Below are positions 54,146 to 64,000 of a stretch of DNA of 64,000 bases, one piece after another. Position numbers and translations under genes: made by a program. Origin of the DNA: Taeniopygia guttata (Eukaryota > Chordata > Aves > Passeriformes > Estrildidae); assembly GCF_048771995.1 (NCBI RefSeq), contig NC_133032.1, positions 16,000,501 to 16,064,500 on the forward strand, given 5' to 3'. Each line of letters opens with the position of its first letter. Position 1 is the first letter of the stretch. Under the pieces are notes generated by a model. The model saw only the letters and a program-made list of their open reading frames with translations. It did no database searches and had not been told where the DNA came from.

Positions 54146-56138
54146 TGTTATTTCAATTGTATTAATTTTCTTTTACCCTTTTGTTTTGATCAAGACTTAA
54201 TAGATACTAGTATAGCAAGTTAATATATAAAGCTAAGCAATCTCAAATTTCTCCTAACTTGATTCTCCTCAGGCTGTTCTCCATGGATCTTGTTGTACAG
54301 TGTAAGGCCTGTGCAGGTTTAATGTCATGCACAGGTGACTAGGTTGGTTCTGTGGTCTCTCAGGTGTTTCCTGTGTGCAGACTACCTTTTGCTAAAAGTG
54401 TATCCTGCTGTTGAAGACTCATTCTCTTTAAGCCTCTAAAATGCCTCAAGCACATTTTTCTTCAAACCCTCAAGTTTTCAGGTTTTTGATTTTCAGGGAG
54501 AAAAACCTCACAACTGGGGTACCAACCAGGACTTTGTGAGGACTCCAAAAACACTTCTACTAGTGAAAGAAACAAATCTGTAGGAAGCAACTGCCTTGAT
54601 ATAGTTCCTTGGCTCTGTTCTGCTATCCATTACTTCTCAGACCTGAGGTTAGTTCATAAATATCCTGTCTGTTCTCCCTCAAAGGAATAAATTGTTACCT
54701 GTTCTGGTAGTTCAGGCTTTAGAGGACTTAATCTGAATAAGGATTATTGAAATTTATTAACTATGTTTGATGGTCCTAATGGGATTCAGGTCTAGCTTTC
54801 AAAACTGGAGCTTGTAGGATGACAGTTCTCCACTATCTGATGTGGTGTGAAAGAAGTGAAATAATTTTTAAGTGTTTCAAATCTGTGGGATTTTTTGTAT
54901 TTTCTACTAAATTATTTTTAGAAATTTAAAATTCAGATGAGGGTATCTTGGCTGTATGGTACGTCTTTCATCTACTGTGGTATCCAAATCTATTAATAGT
55001 AGCAATTGTTAAAAGACCTTTCCTGGTAGTAATAGTAAGGCTGAGGTTAAGTTGGGAACTTGGGGTTTCGTTTTTTTCTGTGGATGGTTTTGGTTTTTAT
55101 TGAACATGTTCAGATCTTGGTGATAAATCAGAAGTGGGAAAGCTGAAGTGAAGAATTGTGCTTAAATTTGGTTCCTGTGTAGAGGTCCAGGATACTTCTG
55201 GGGCAGCCTGCATTAATACCCCCTGAGCTTAAACCATTGAAGAAACTGTAGGACTGACAAGAAGAAACACTGCCTAATGGGCTGTTTGCCCACTTAGAAA
55301 TTACTGAGCCAAAAAGCGCAAAATTGCTTTCCTTAATCACAATTTCATTTCCTATTCACAAATAGCAAAACTTCTCTCACACAGTGATGCGGGCATATTC
55401 ATTTTTTCATGACAGATCAGATTATCTTTTTTTCTTTTTATGTTGACACAGTTGAAAGAGTTTGAATTAGTGCTTCCAGTTCCTTTAGTGGTTTCATATT
55501 CCAGTATGGTCTTGGGAATATTCTAAGATGTTGGGATGTGCCTTTGAACTGCAAAACTTCTTGGCATGAAAAATAGGAATACACTGCTTCCTAGAGGCCT
55601 AGAAATTGAATCCTTCCATCCTGCAGCAGATTACATCTTCTGCAGCTCTGCTGCCATGAGAGACCTTGTGAGCACACCCTAATCCATTACAGTAAATTAA
55701 GCCAATTATCTGAAGTAATCTTCATCAGCAAATTAAACTAGCCCTGCTGACTTTGCCTGAAGTGGTCTTAACTGTCTGGACTATGCTTTCCCTTGGCAAA
55801 GAGAAGGAGGCAATAATCTTGTTGGACAGCTAGAAAACTACAACAGCTCTTCTGACACTGCTGGGGGCACATGCCAGTTTCCTTCAGCAGGCTTGTGGGG
55901 TGCATCTGTTCAAGCTAACATTTCAGAGACTATGCATTTGTGGTATAATTGACTAAATCCCCACATTTCAGGATGCTGCTGGACAAAGTCCTAGCTTGCC
56001 AGTCTGGATATTTTGTTGATGATTTTCAACAGGATACCTTCACCTACAAGTGAACTGCAGGATGCTTGTCTCAGAAGTACACACAGCAGCAACTCCAGCT
56101 GTTCAGTGAGTCACATTGTGAAATTAAAAAGTATGAAA

Positions 56139-56176
56139 AGTATTTATAAAAGTTTAAAAACTATTTATAAAAGTTT
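56139..56176 (+). repeat. 17-bp direct repeat, 21-bp period
   Basis: AGTATTTATAAAAGTTT and ACTATTTATAAAAGTTT differ at one base, in the spacer 3' of HAT1. Confidence 0.9.
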
Positions 56177-56264
56177 TGTAAGTTTGTGTAATATTTGTAT
56201 TTCTGTATTAACTAAGAACAAGAACCTCCTATATTTAAACAAATACTTTGTGTTATAATACACA

Positions 56265-56303
56265 ACCGGTGTTGTTTGACTTCGGTGTGCTGAGAACACC
56301 GGT
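56265..56303. repeat. Inverted repeat ACCGGTGTT / AACACCGGT
   Basis: Nine-base exact arms with a 21-nt loop, in the HAT1-METAP1D intergenic spacer. Each arm contains ACCGGT, a CpG-bearing hexamer that is rare in this AT-rich stretch. Confidence 0.85.
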
Positions 56304-57723
56304 GAGCTGCTAACAGCTGTCTGTATGGAATTGCAAGTAGGTACTGGAGGGGTTCAATTGTGTGGATTTGTGAGCTGACAAATTAACACTGAGGCTTAGT
56401 AGCAGCTCTTTCACACTAGGTTGGGGGCATGAGAATTGGATAGCTTAAGCTGAATGCTGTTGGAGCCCTCTTCTATTCTGGGCACAATATGAGGCTAAAG
56501 TAATCCTGGATTTAAAATATTTTTGTTCAAATACTTAATCTGTTATTCTAGGTTTCTTAAGCACTATTGTTCTTTTCAGCTATTACTAGCTAACAGAAAT
56601 TTAAAGCAAACACTAATAACAGTGTTATTAATAATAGGTTTATGTGACTTTTTTTCTGCATTTTGATAAAATCCAGATTCTTTAGTCACTTCACTCAAAT
56701 TTCAAGTGAAACTTTGCACAACATACTTATAAAGAATTCTAGAGAGTTTTTTACATTCGAATATTCAGAATGTACATAGGATCATACTTACAAAGTTTTT
56801 CTTTATAGATGCTTCTGGCATCAGGGTGCTGATTTGCCCTTCCATTAGTTAAAAATCCAGCCATGGCAATAGGGAATCTACTTCAAAAAATTCAGTAAAA
56901 TAGTGAATTTAGTTCAACTGACAGACACAAGTTTTCTTCCAATGTAAAGGTATTGTTAACGATGCTAGTGCAAGATTTTGTCCTAAAAGGTAAATAAAGC
57001 TCTGGAAAGTGTTTTATGTTCAGAAACCTGGGTCAAACTGTTTCCTTTCAGTTTGAAACATAAAAATTACCTACTGCAGATACTAGGAAACAACTTGTTG
57101 TTCAACAGCTAGTAATCTCAAGAAATACAACAGAATACCTAGAGCTTCAGAACTGAGAAAGCAAACTACCAGAATCTGCAGGATTTGAAGGACACTAACT
57201 GCTGTAGTTGGAGGAATAAAGGTCTGTGTGTCACTGAAGGAGTGTCTTGGGCAGCAAATGTCTTTGCTTCCTAAGAACCAGCACACAAAGCTGCTATGTG
57301 GCAGTTTAGGCAATTCAAGAGTGACCTATTGTCTCTCTCTGCAATAGCAGCAGGAGGGTAAGCAGCCCATAATGTTTGTATGAAGGATTTGTGTGTGCTC
57401 ATATAGATTTTTTTCAATTCCTTTTTTTGTCTCTCACTGAGACTTTGTTGTTCTTTATGCTTCTCCTTGATCATATTTTATGACTGTCAGACACTAGAAA
57501 GCTTGAAAATCTTATGTTGCATATTTTGCCATTTTACCTTTCCTCACGGTGTCAGTTCTGACCTGCTTTCTTCAGTATCAAACTGTTGGAACTAGAAATA
57601 CCTGTTACGTTGGTAAGCTTATCATATAAAACCCTGGAGTTTTAGTTTTCAAATTTAAAATTATTCTGTAATGCTGCTGCTTTGTGAAACATTGCTTGCT
57701 AGGATAATTTGGACTTGAAGTTG

Positions 57724-57739
57724 AAAAAAAAAAAAAAAA
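57724..57739 (+). repeat. Poly(A) run
   Basis: Sixteen A in the HAT1-METAP1D spacer, with no recognisable retrocopy before it. Confidence 0.9.
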
Positions 57740-59237
57740 GACAGCATAATAAATATTAACATCTACATCTCACAAGCAAGTATGTGTTGCAGATAATTCA
57801 ATTCTCTGGAAAAAAAGTAGCCTAAAGTCGTAGAAATATTTTCCCCCATGCTATCATTCATGATTTTCAATGATTTCAGCTGGTTTACACTGCTAGCTCT
57901 TTTCTCCAATTATCAGAAAGATTTCAGTGTAACACTAGGTTCTTTATATTAAAATATTCCATTTACAAAAGGCAGTTAACCACACCAATGACAATTTTTA
58001 AAATTATGAGGCTAAAAATTTAGTCCAGCCAGTAAAAATTGAAGGCTATTACACAAAGCAATACAAATAAATGCAATCTTGACTCAGGCAGGGCATGCTA
58101 TCTGCCATCATACTGGCTTATATCTGGTAGGAATGAGCTTGTCTCCCTATCACTTATCTTTTTTACAATGTAGAAAGAAAAATAATACAACTACCAGTTT
58201 CTACTCATAGCTACTCATTCAATTACATGCTTACCAGGTTCCTTGTTCCTTGCACTAAAGCCTTCAGTAATACGCATTGCAAGAAACAAGATTACACGCT
58301 GTATCTGAGCTTCCTTTTAGATCTAGAATGGTACAAGCTAGGTACAAAGGATCATTAATCTAACAGTTTTCATATTTCCATGTTCAAATATGTTTAATTC
58401 TCTAGACCAGAGGCAGAGAGAAAAGGTTGGAAAAAAATGTTCTACATTGACTCTTCAAAGCTCATTTCAGATATGAGGCTCCCACCCAAACTGGAGGAAT
58501 CTCAGGTAATGACACCATGAAGACAAAGCCTTGGGAAGAGGATTCAGAATTCCCTCTTTGCTGTACAAAAAAAACATACATAGCAGGAGCAGTACTGTGC
58601 ACTGTTTTTTTTTTTCTGAGAGTAGCACTACCTTTTTTCTTCAGTAAATAAAGAACAAGTAATGCTGTAAACATTGCTCACACAGGACGTATGTGCTCCA
58701 TTTGTGGTTGTTGCACAGTTTGAGCTGAAGAGATAAAACGTGAAGAAAATCTAGATCAATGGGAAAAGCTTGACATCCCTTTTTTGTTTCTAAATGGTAG
58801 GGCAATAAGGGAGATATTCCATGTTCAATAGATGCTATTTTTAGATGCTTCCCTTTTCTCTAGTTAGGTTTTTCTCTGAGCTATATGAGGTGTTCATGTT
58901 TTAAAACTTCATCGTTTCATAGAAAATAATAAATCTGCCTAGAATGAATTTAATATGATGAGGACCTATAAATATGTTATTCTTCTTTCCCTCAAGGTGT
59001 AATGTAAGTTTTATTTTAGTGTAGTTTTACCTGGTTATAAATATTTTGTATCACTAATGTAGGAGGTTTCTGGGCAAGTTCAGGGCTCCAAACTCTCTCA
59101 GCCTGGATCAGATGAACATCAGTGCTGAAAAAAAGAACACCTATTTGTGATTAGAGCAGGACCCAAACAGCACCAGTCTCATCAGCAAAAGCTGCTGTAG
59201 AACTAAATAATCTTTTAAGACAATCTTAGATAGGAAA

Positions 59238-59281
59238 ATCTAAGCCTAACTTCAGAAGTTAAGATCTAAGCCTAACCTCAG
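59238..59281 (+). repeat. 18-bp direct repeat, 26-bp period
   Basis: ATCTAAGCCTAACTTCAG and ATCTAAGCCTAACCTCAG, one mismatch, in the HAT1-METAP1D spacer. Confidence 0.9.
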
Positions 59282-61010
59282 CTTCTATACTTAAACTAGA
59301 AGCGTGTTTCTGTATTGCTCTATAAAAGATATTGTGTGTCATAAAATATAACTCTGTTGTCTTACAGGCTGTTACAGACTGCTTTGAAACTTTCATGTCA
59401 AAACCTAGCTTTATGTCTTCTTTAGCACACATAATTTTAATATTTTTTAGCACAGGCTTATTTTAATATCAGCCTGCCCAATTTTGGGAGGAAATAATGT
59501 TGAGATTCTACATTTAGTGTTTGGTGGCTTTCACAGCACAGAACCAATGTAAGTGAGATGGGATGTGGAACATTCTTCAAGGAGAGTCGTTCACACAGAT
59601 GTGTTGAATAAACCCTGGGCTGAAAAGTAATTTCTCCAAAACTGCCTCTCAACCTGACACTCCATCTTGAGACATCACTGTCCATGTTAAATATTTCAGG
59701 GGGATTTGTCAATTCTAACCAAAAGACAATTATACACATAAAGGAGAAAGTGATGTATTGCTTTTGGTGACAATTTGAATGCAGTGGAGTATTATTTTTT
59801 TCAGGTTTGCTGTGTTAGGATCTGGTATGTCTCTCTTTTCAGAGATATTCACCCCCATTTTACTGCTATAAAGGTCCTAAAAACTATAAATGTTGTTTTT
59901 ATTTCTTAGGAAAAGGAGAAAACCTGTATCTAAGCATAAATTAGAGACAACTGTATAATGACTGTTGTTAGGCTTAAGATGCATCCAGAGACTGCAAAAA
60001 TTACACAGTTTGCTTGAAATGTAATTGATCGTAATTTGATTGATCCTCTATTTTCTGGCATGCAAAAATAATTGGTCCAATCTAACACCTAGTCAGTACC
60101 TACAAGTATTTGTGAAATAGCCTGACACTTAAGGACAAGGTAATTACAAAGGTGGTAGCAGCATAACTAGAATTGCCTCCATTTTCTTATGCCATCAACC
60201 AATTTTCAGGCTGTTACAAAAAGGAATTCAGGACTTACAGATGCAGAAAAAAACCCAAGCATTCACTTCATTTTCTCTAACAGTGGCCTCATTCTACCGA
60301 GTAGGAAATACTTGCTGACTCAAGCAAGAAAGGTGAGACTAGGCCACCTTAGAGCTCTCTGGTTTTTCTCCTTTAGTGACAGTTGAGGAAAATGTGGCTA
60401 ATTACTCATCATACATGGATACTTTCATGTGAAATCTCTCTAAACACACACAGGAACTCCCACTCAAGAGTAAATATAGTTGCATTGGTCAAGCAGCAGA
60501 ATATGTGAATGGTTTACAATGCCCATTGATATAGAAATAGTGGTTGTGCATCTGGATTCCTAAAGCCTTGCCAAGATAAAAAAGAGGATAGGATTATGCT
60601 CTTGAAAGACCATACTACACGGTAGAATTAGGAGCAAAGGGAAGACGTGCACATTTTGGCCCTGCAAATGAAATGTATGCATAGCTCTCACCAGCGAGCA
60701 GTGGGTAATGCTGCTCACAAGGTGTAACTGATCAGCTTAGCAATGCTTTCTCTACATTTATTTCTATATGCTTATTTCTGTCAAAATCTTAACCATTCTC
60801 CCCTCACTGAATAATGATGAAACATGTCAATTCATGCAAAATGTGGCTCTAAGATGTGGAATAATTTTTTGGAGGCAGTGTAAAGTATTGTATTGATCTT
60901 TAAACTAGTATGTAGTCTGGATATAAGCTATATGATAGGCTGCCTGTCATGCTGTGGCAGCTGATTAAGAGATGCACTTTTACTAGCAAAATTTAAGAGA
61001 ATCACAGCAC

Positions 61011-61029
61011 TTTTTTTTCCTTTTCCTTT

Positions 61030-61061
<32 letters not shown>
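61011..61061 (+). repeat. T-rich low-complexity tract
   Basis: Fifty bases almost entirely T with a few C, about 400 bp before the CR1 fragment near METAP1D. Confidence 0.95.
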
Positions 61062-61063
<2 letters not shown>

Positions 61064-61440
61064 TAAGAGAATGCTTGGAATTTGCTCCTTAAAATCAGAA
61101 ATGCTTCAAGTGTAACTTTGAAGTTCATACTTTTTGGAGAATTTTTCTAAAGCACGTGTAGGTAAATAATGCTCATCATTCGCATCTGCCTTGGGCTTTG
61201 AGTCTATTCTTAACTAAATCATAAAACTTGTACATGGTAAGTTAAAAACTACTAATGGCTGTACCAGGAGGTAAATAAATCTGGAGATAAACAGCCTCAG
61301 TTCTTATTTGACAATTTACTTACTTATCCCTCAGTTTACCACTGTGTGTGTACACATGAATGTATGTAAGGATGCAAAGATCAATACATGTGTGTGAGGA
61401 CGTAAGAAAGGATTATTTGTATTACTTTTATATTTTGAAA

Positions 61441-61650
61441 TGCATCCAGGTGGGTTTTGAATGTCTCCAGAGAAGAAGACTGCAGCCCTTCCCCGGGCAG
61501 CCTGCTCCAGTGCTCTGCCACCCTCAACATAAAGCTCTTCCTCATCTTGAGATGGAACTTGTGTTTTAGTTGTGCTCCTTGCTCCTCATCCTTCCCTTGG
61601 CACCACTGGGAAAGGTCTGGCACCATCCTCTCGGCACCTGCCTTCGACAT
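61441..61650 (-). mobile_element. CR1 LINE fragment upstream of METAP1D
   Basis: On the minus strand it reads as the C-terminal CR1 ORF2 segment; short stretches such as HWSRLPGEGLQSSSLETFKT match the CR1 H-NRLP-E--SPSLE-FK pattern. About 200 bp, truncated at both ends. It ends about 200 bp before the METAP1D CpG island. Confidence 0.8.
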
Positions 61651-61965
61651 ACTCCTTTGCATTAATTACTTTGTAAAGAGTAGTTCGTATTTTAGTCACA
61701 AAAGTACAAGTTGAGGGGAAGGTAGTGGTGTTTGCTTGCTTAGTTGGTTGGGTTTTGTTTATTTTTAATGGCAAGAAATTATGAGGTTGCTCCAGCGCTC
61801 ATGGATTAGTATGGTTGCAACTCATGCGGGACCGAGTCCCACTTTGGGCAGTTCTTTTTCGTGTCTCCCGCTGGCGGCAGGAGCATCACCGGTGCCGCTA
61901 GGGCTGGTGAGCTGAGCGGGACGGGGCTGTATGGAAGGGCAGTCGGCAGCACCGCGGAGCAGCGG

Positions 61966-62022
61966 CACGGCCGCTCCCGCCCGCCGCCCTCACGGCCGCT
62001 CCCGCCCGCCGCCCTCACGGCC
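61966..62022 (+). repeat. 25-bp tandem repeat, 2.3 copies, METAP1D promoter
   Basis: Two exact units starting CACGGCCGCTCCCGCCCGCC and a partial third, ending about 60 bp before the METAP1D start codon. Confidence 0.93.
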
Positions 62023-62081
62023 GGCCCGGGGCGGGCGGGCGGCGCTCCCGTGAGGCCACGTGACCGCCTCACATGGGCAGC

Positions 62082-62121
62082 ATGGCGGCGCCCAGAGCCG
62101 CCCGCGCGCTGCGCAGCGGAG
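62082..62121 (+). CDS. METAP1D: METAP1D coding exon 1 (rest of gene outside window)
   Basis: Mitochondrial type 1D methionine aminopeptidase, which removes the initiator methionine from proteins in mitochondria. The visible exon encodes MAAPRAARALRSG plus one base and ends at the donor GTGAGT. Human METAP1D starts MAAP and its first coding exon has the same very short form. The Arg-rich, Ala-rich start fits a mitochondrial presequence. The call rests on this resemblance plus position: a CpG-island first exon directly downstream of HAT1 on the same strand, as in the human SLC25A12-HAT1-METAP1D order. An in-frame ATG nine bases upstream (62073) would add MGS; I prefer 62082 because it gives the human start. 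No catalytic exon lies in the window. Confidence 0.8.
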
Positions 62122-64000
62122 GTGAGTGCGCGCCGCCGCCGGGCCGAGGCGCGGGCCCGGCCGCCGCTCTGCCCTTCCCCGGCCGCCGCTCTGCCCTTCC
62201 CCGGCCGCCGCTCTGCCCTTCCCCGGCCGCCGCCGCGCCGCTGCTCAGGCGGGGCTCGCTTTGAATTTGAGGAGCGAAAGGTCCCGCCGCCGCCGCGCCT
62301 ACGGAGGGCTGCGAGAGAGCGCTCCGCCGGCCGGGCGGGGGGCGGCGGGGGGCGGCGAGGCCTCGGGCAGCGGCCGCAGCTGTCGAGGCTCGGCTTGTGG
62401 CGAGGCGGGTTCCCCCGGCGCTGCGCTCGGCCCGGCGCCGGCACACGACCGGTCCCGCCGTCCCGGGGACCCCGCAGTGGGGGAAGGCTGTGGGAACGTT
62501 TTGATCTCCTTCTGCCGTGCTGATTTTTGCTGCTGAAGTAACCTCACATAAGTATACGTGTTTCTTCTACGAGCCCGTTCAAGTGCAGAACTTTTTACCT
62601 GCTGGCATGCCCGTCTGTGTAATGGCTTTTCAGAGCCCCTGGTCCCCCTTTCCCTGAGGTTCTCTGACACTTTTTCTACCGCATAACCTTTCACAAGCTA
62701 AAATCATGTGCCCATGTCCTACATCCGTATTCATCCCCATGCGCACTTAAAAATCCTGTGTCAGTCATCCAGTTAAAAACCTAGTGAATTACTTTTGTTA
62801 AGCCTTCCTACCTTCCCTTCAGGCATCAAACCTTGTTCAGCTTCCCTAGGGGATATGCTTTTACAGAGACTTGAGAAAGTGAAACTGTCATAGTTAAGAC
62901 AAGACTGATTAAATGAAATCAAATTTTCCCCAAATCAGACAGTTCAGTATAATTTAATTTGCAAATACCAAAAGACAAAGTAATTTAAATTAGGTTTCTG
63001 TTCACCTAAGGGTATCTGTTCTACCTTACTTGAACAAAAATTACTTTTTTATAGCCTATTATGTGTGTTCTTTTTAATATAACTGATGTTACATTTTTAT
63101 AAATGATGAAAGTTCTCTTTGCTACAGACTTGTTTCTGCAGAAGTACGTTTGAGCAGCAGAGATCTTGGTAGTTGTATACTGATTAAATGCTTTCTCCAC
63201 ATATCAGAAGGACTTAGGCTAGCCTAAAAAAAAACTTTTATTAAAAAAGAAAATTGACTGAAAAATACTAGGAAATTAAGTACTTTTCAATATTCATATA
63301 GCGAAGTTATTTGAATAGTCTCTGCCTTGCTAATGTCACAATTCAAACACTTTCAACCCTAGGAGAAGACTCACAACTCTTTAGGGTGTGAGTGGTTTCC
63401 ACAAACCTTTGTAAAATTCTGTATGCTCAAATGCTTCATTTCAGAATGGACTAGCAGTGGGTTAAACTGCATTTTAGCTGTCACCTTTTCTTGAAGAGTA
63501 TTTAAAAAAAAATGTACAGGTGATGCGTAGGAGTATGAATTGAATTTACTATTTAGTGAAAGAAAACTAGGAAACACCCAGAGCACAGACACATCAAGTC
63601 ACTGTCATAGTTTGTAGTTAGAAATAGTATATATTGTGTGCTGATTCACTGACTTGTAAATGGTCTGATTAGATATTATCACAGTTTTGGCTATTACCGT
63701 AATTGAATCTGTGCTACTTTATTGGTAATAAAGTAGGAGACATGGAAGAATTCTATTTATCTACAATTGTGTCTTAGATTATTTAAAGCATCTCTTACAG
63801 ATCTATTTATTTTATACAGGTGAATTATTGTAGAGTAGAAGCCCTTAAATTCTTACAAGGAAATTTGAGGGTTTAGAGCCACAGGGAAATAATTGATGAG
63901 AAGACATCCCATGTAAAATGAATTACTTTTGTGTTCCATACTGATAGAACTGAGTCCTGATCCTGCTTCCCTAGCAATGAATAAGAATTCTGTGCTAAGC
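62122..64000 (+). other. METAP1D: METAP1D intron 1 (partial)
   Basis: GC-rich to about 62500 with the 22-bp repeat, then ordinary AT-rich sequence to the window end. No second exon seen. Confidence 0.7.
62159..62224 (+). repeat. 22-bp tandem repeat, 3 exact copies, METAP1D intron 1
   Basis: Three identical units starting GGCCGCCGCTCTGCCCTTCC, beginning 38 bp after the exon 1 donor, followed by a partial fourth. Confidence 0.95.

Larger units (their letters stand above)
54146..61440. other. HAT1-METAP1D intergenic spacer
   Basis: About 7.3 kb of AT-rich sequence. No exon, RNA gene or large transposon recognised, only the small repeats listed separately. Confidence 0.75.
61855..62500 (+). promoter_or_regulatory. 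METAP1D: METAP1D CpG-island promoter
   Basis: GC-rich island spanning the first exon and start of intron 1. A palindromic E-box GGCCACGTGACC lies at 62054-62065, only 16 bp before the ATG, and AGCATGGCGGC at the start codon resembles a YY1 site. No TATA box. A potential G-quadruplex run starts at about 62333. Confidence 0.75.

Noticed and set aside
61806..62694. Open frames of 125-220 codons around METAP1D exon 1
   Set aside because: GC-rich, low-complexity frames on both strands. Only the 40-nt exon has splice and homology support.

Overview
This window is vertebrate, and the details point to a bird. It is AT-rich, intron-dominated DNA with three short CpG islands, several decayed CR1-type LINE copies and two avian-type ERV LTRs. 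The coding exons match SLC25A12, HAT1 and METAP1D, in the order and orientation known from human 2q31.1. HAT1 has the short 408-residue form I recall from chicken. The exact species cannot be fixed from the sequence.

Layout. (1) About 1-34,942, minus strand: the 5' part of SLC25A12 (aralar, the mitochondrial aspartate/glutamate carrier 1). Thirteen coding exons encode residues 1-436. The remaining carrier-domain exons lie beyond the left edge. The introns hold microsatellites, two CR1 fragments and a decayed LTR. (2) About 34,500-37,250: two CpG-island promoters arranged head to head, for SLC25A12 (minus) and HAT1 (plus). The start codons are about 2.0 kb apart, and a 613-bp solo LTR sits between the islands. 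(3) 36,967-53,914, plus strand: the complete HAT1 gene, 11 coding exons and 408 codons, with a poly(A) signal at 54,118. (4) About 54.15-61.85 kb: a 7.7-kb intergenic spacer with a CR1 fragment near its end. (5) About 61.85-62.5 kb: the CpG-island promoter and first coding exon of METAP1D (mitochondrial methionine aminopeptidase), plus strand. Its intron 1 runs off the right edge.

The genes do not form an operon-like unit. SLC25A12 and METAP1D both make mitochondrial proteins: one works in the malate-aspartate shuttle, the other removes initiator methionine in mitochondria. HAT1 acetylates new histone H4. The HAT1 island carries ETS-, NRF1- and E-box-like sites, typical of housekeeping promoters. 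All coordinates come from reading splice sites by eye. Reading frame closes across every junction of both multi-exon genes.

I did not find a previously undescribed gene system. The best leads are a 63-bp near-perfect inverted repeat in SLC25A12 intron 2, a 42-nt in-frame candidate cassette exon in HAT1 intron 10, the solo LTR inside the divergent promoter interval, and GC-rich minisatellites beside the HAT1 and METAP1D first exons.
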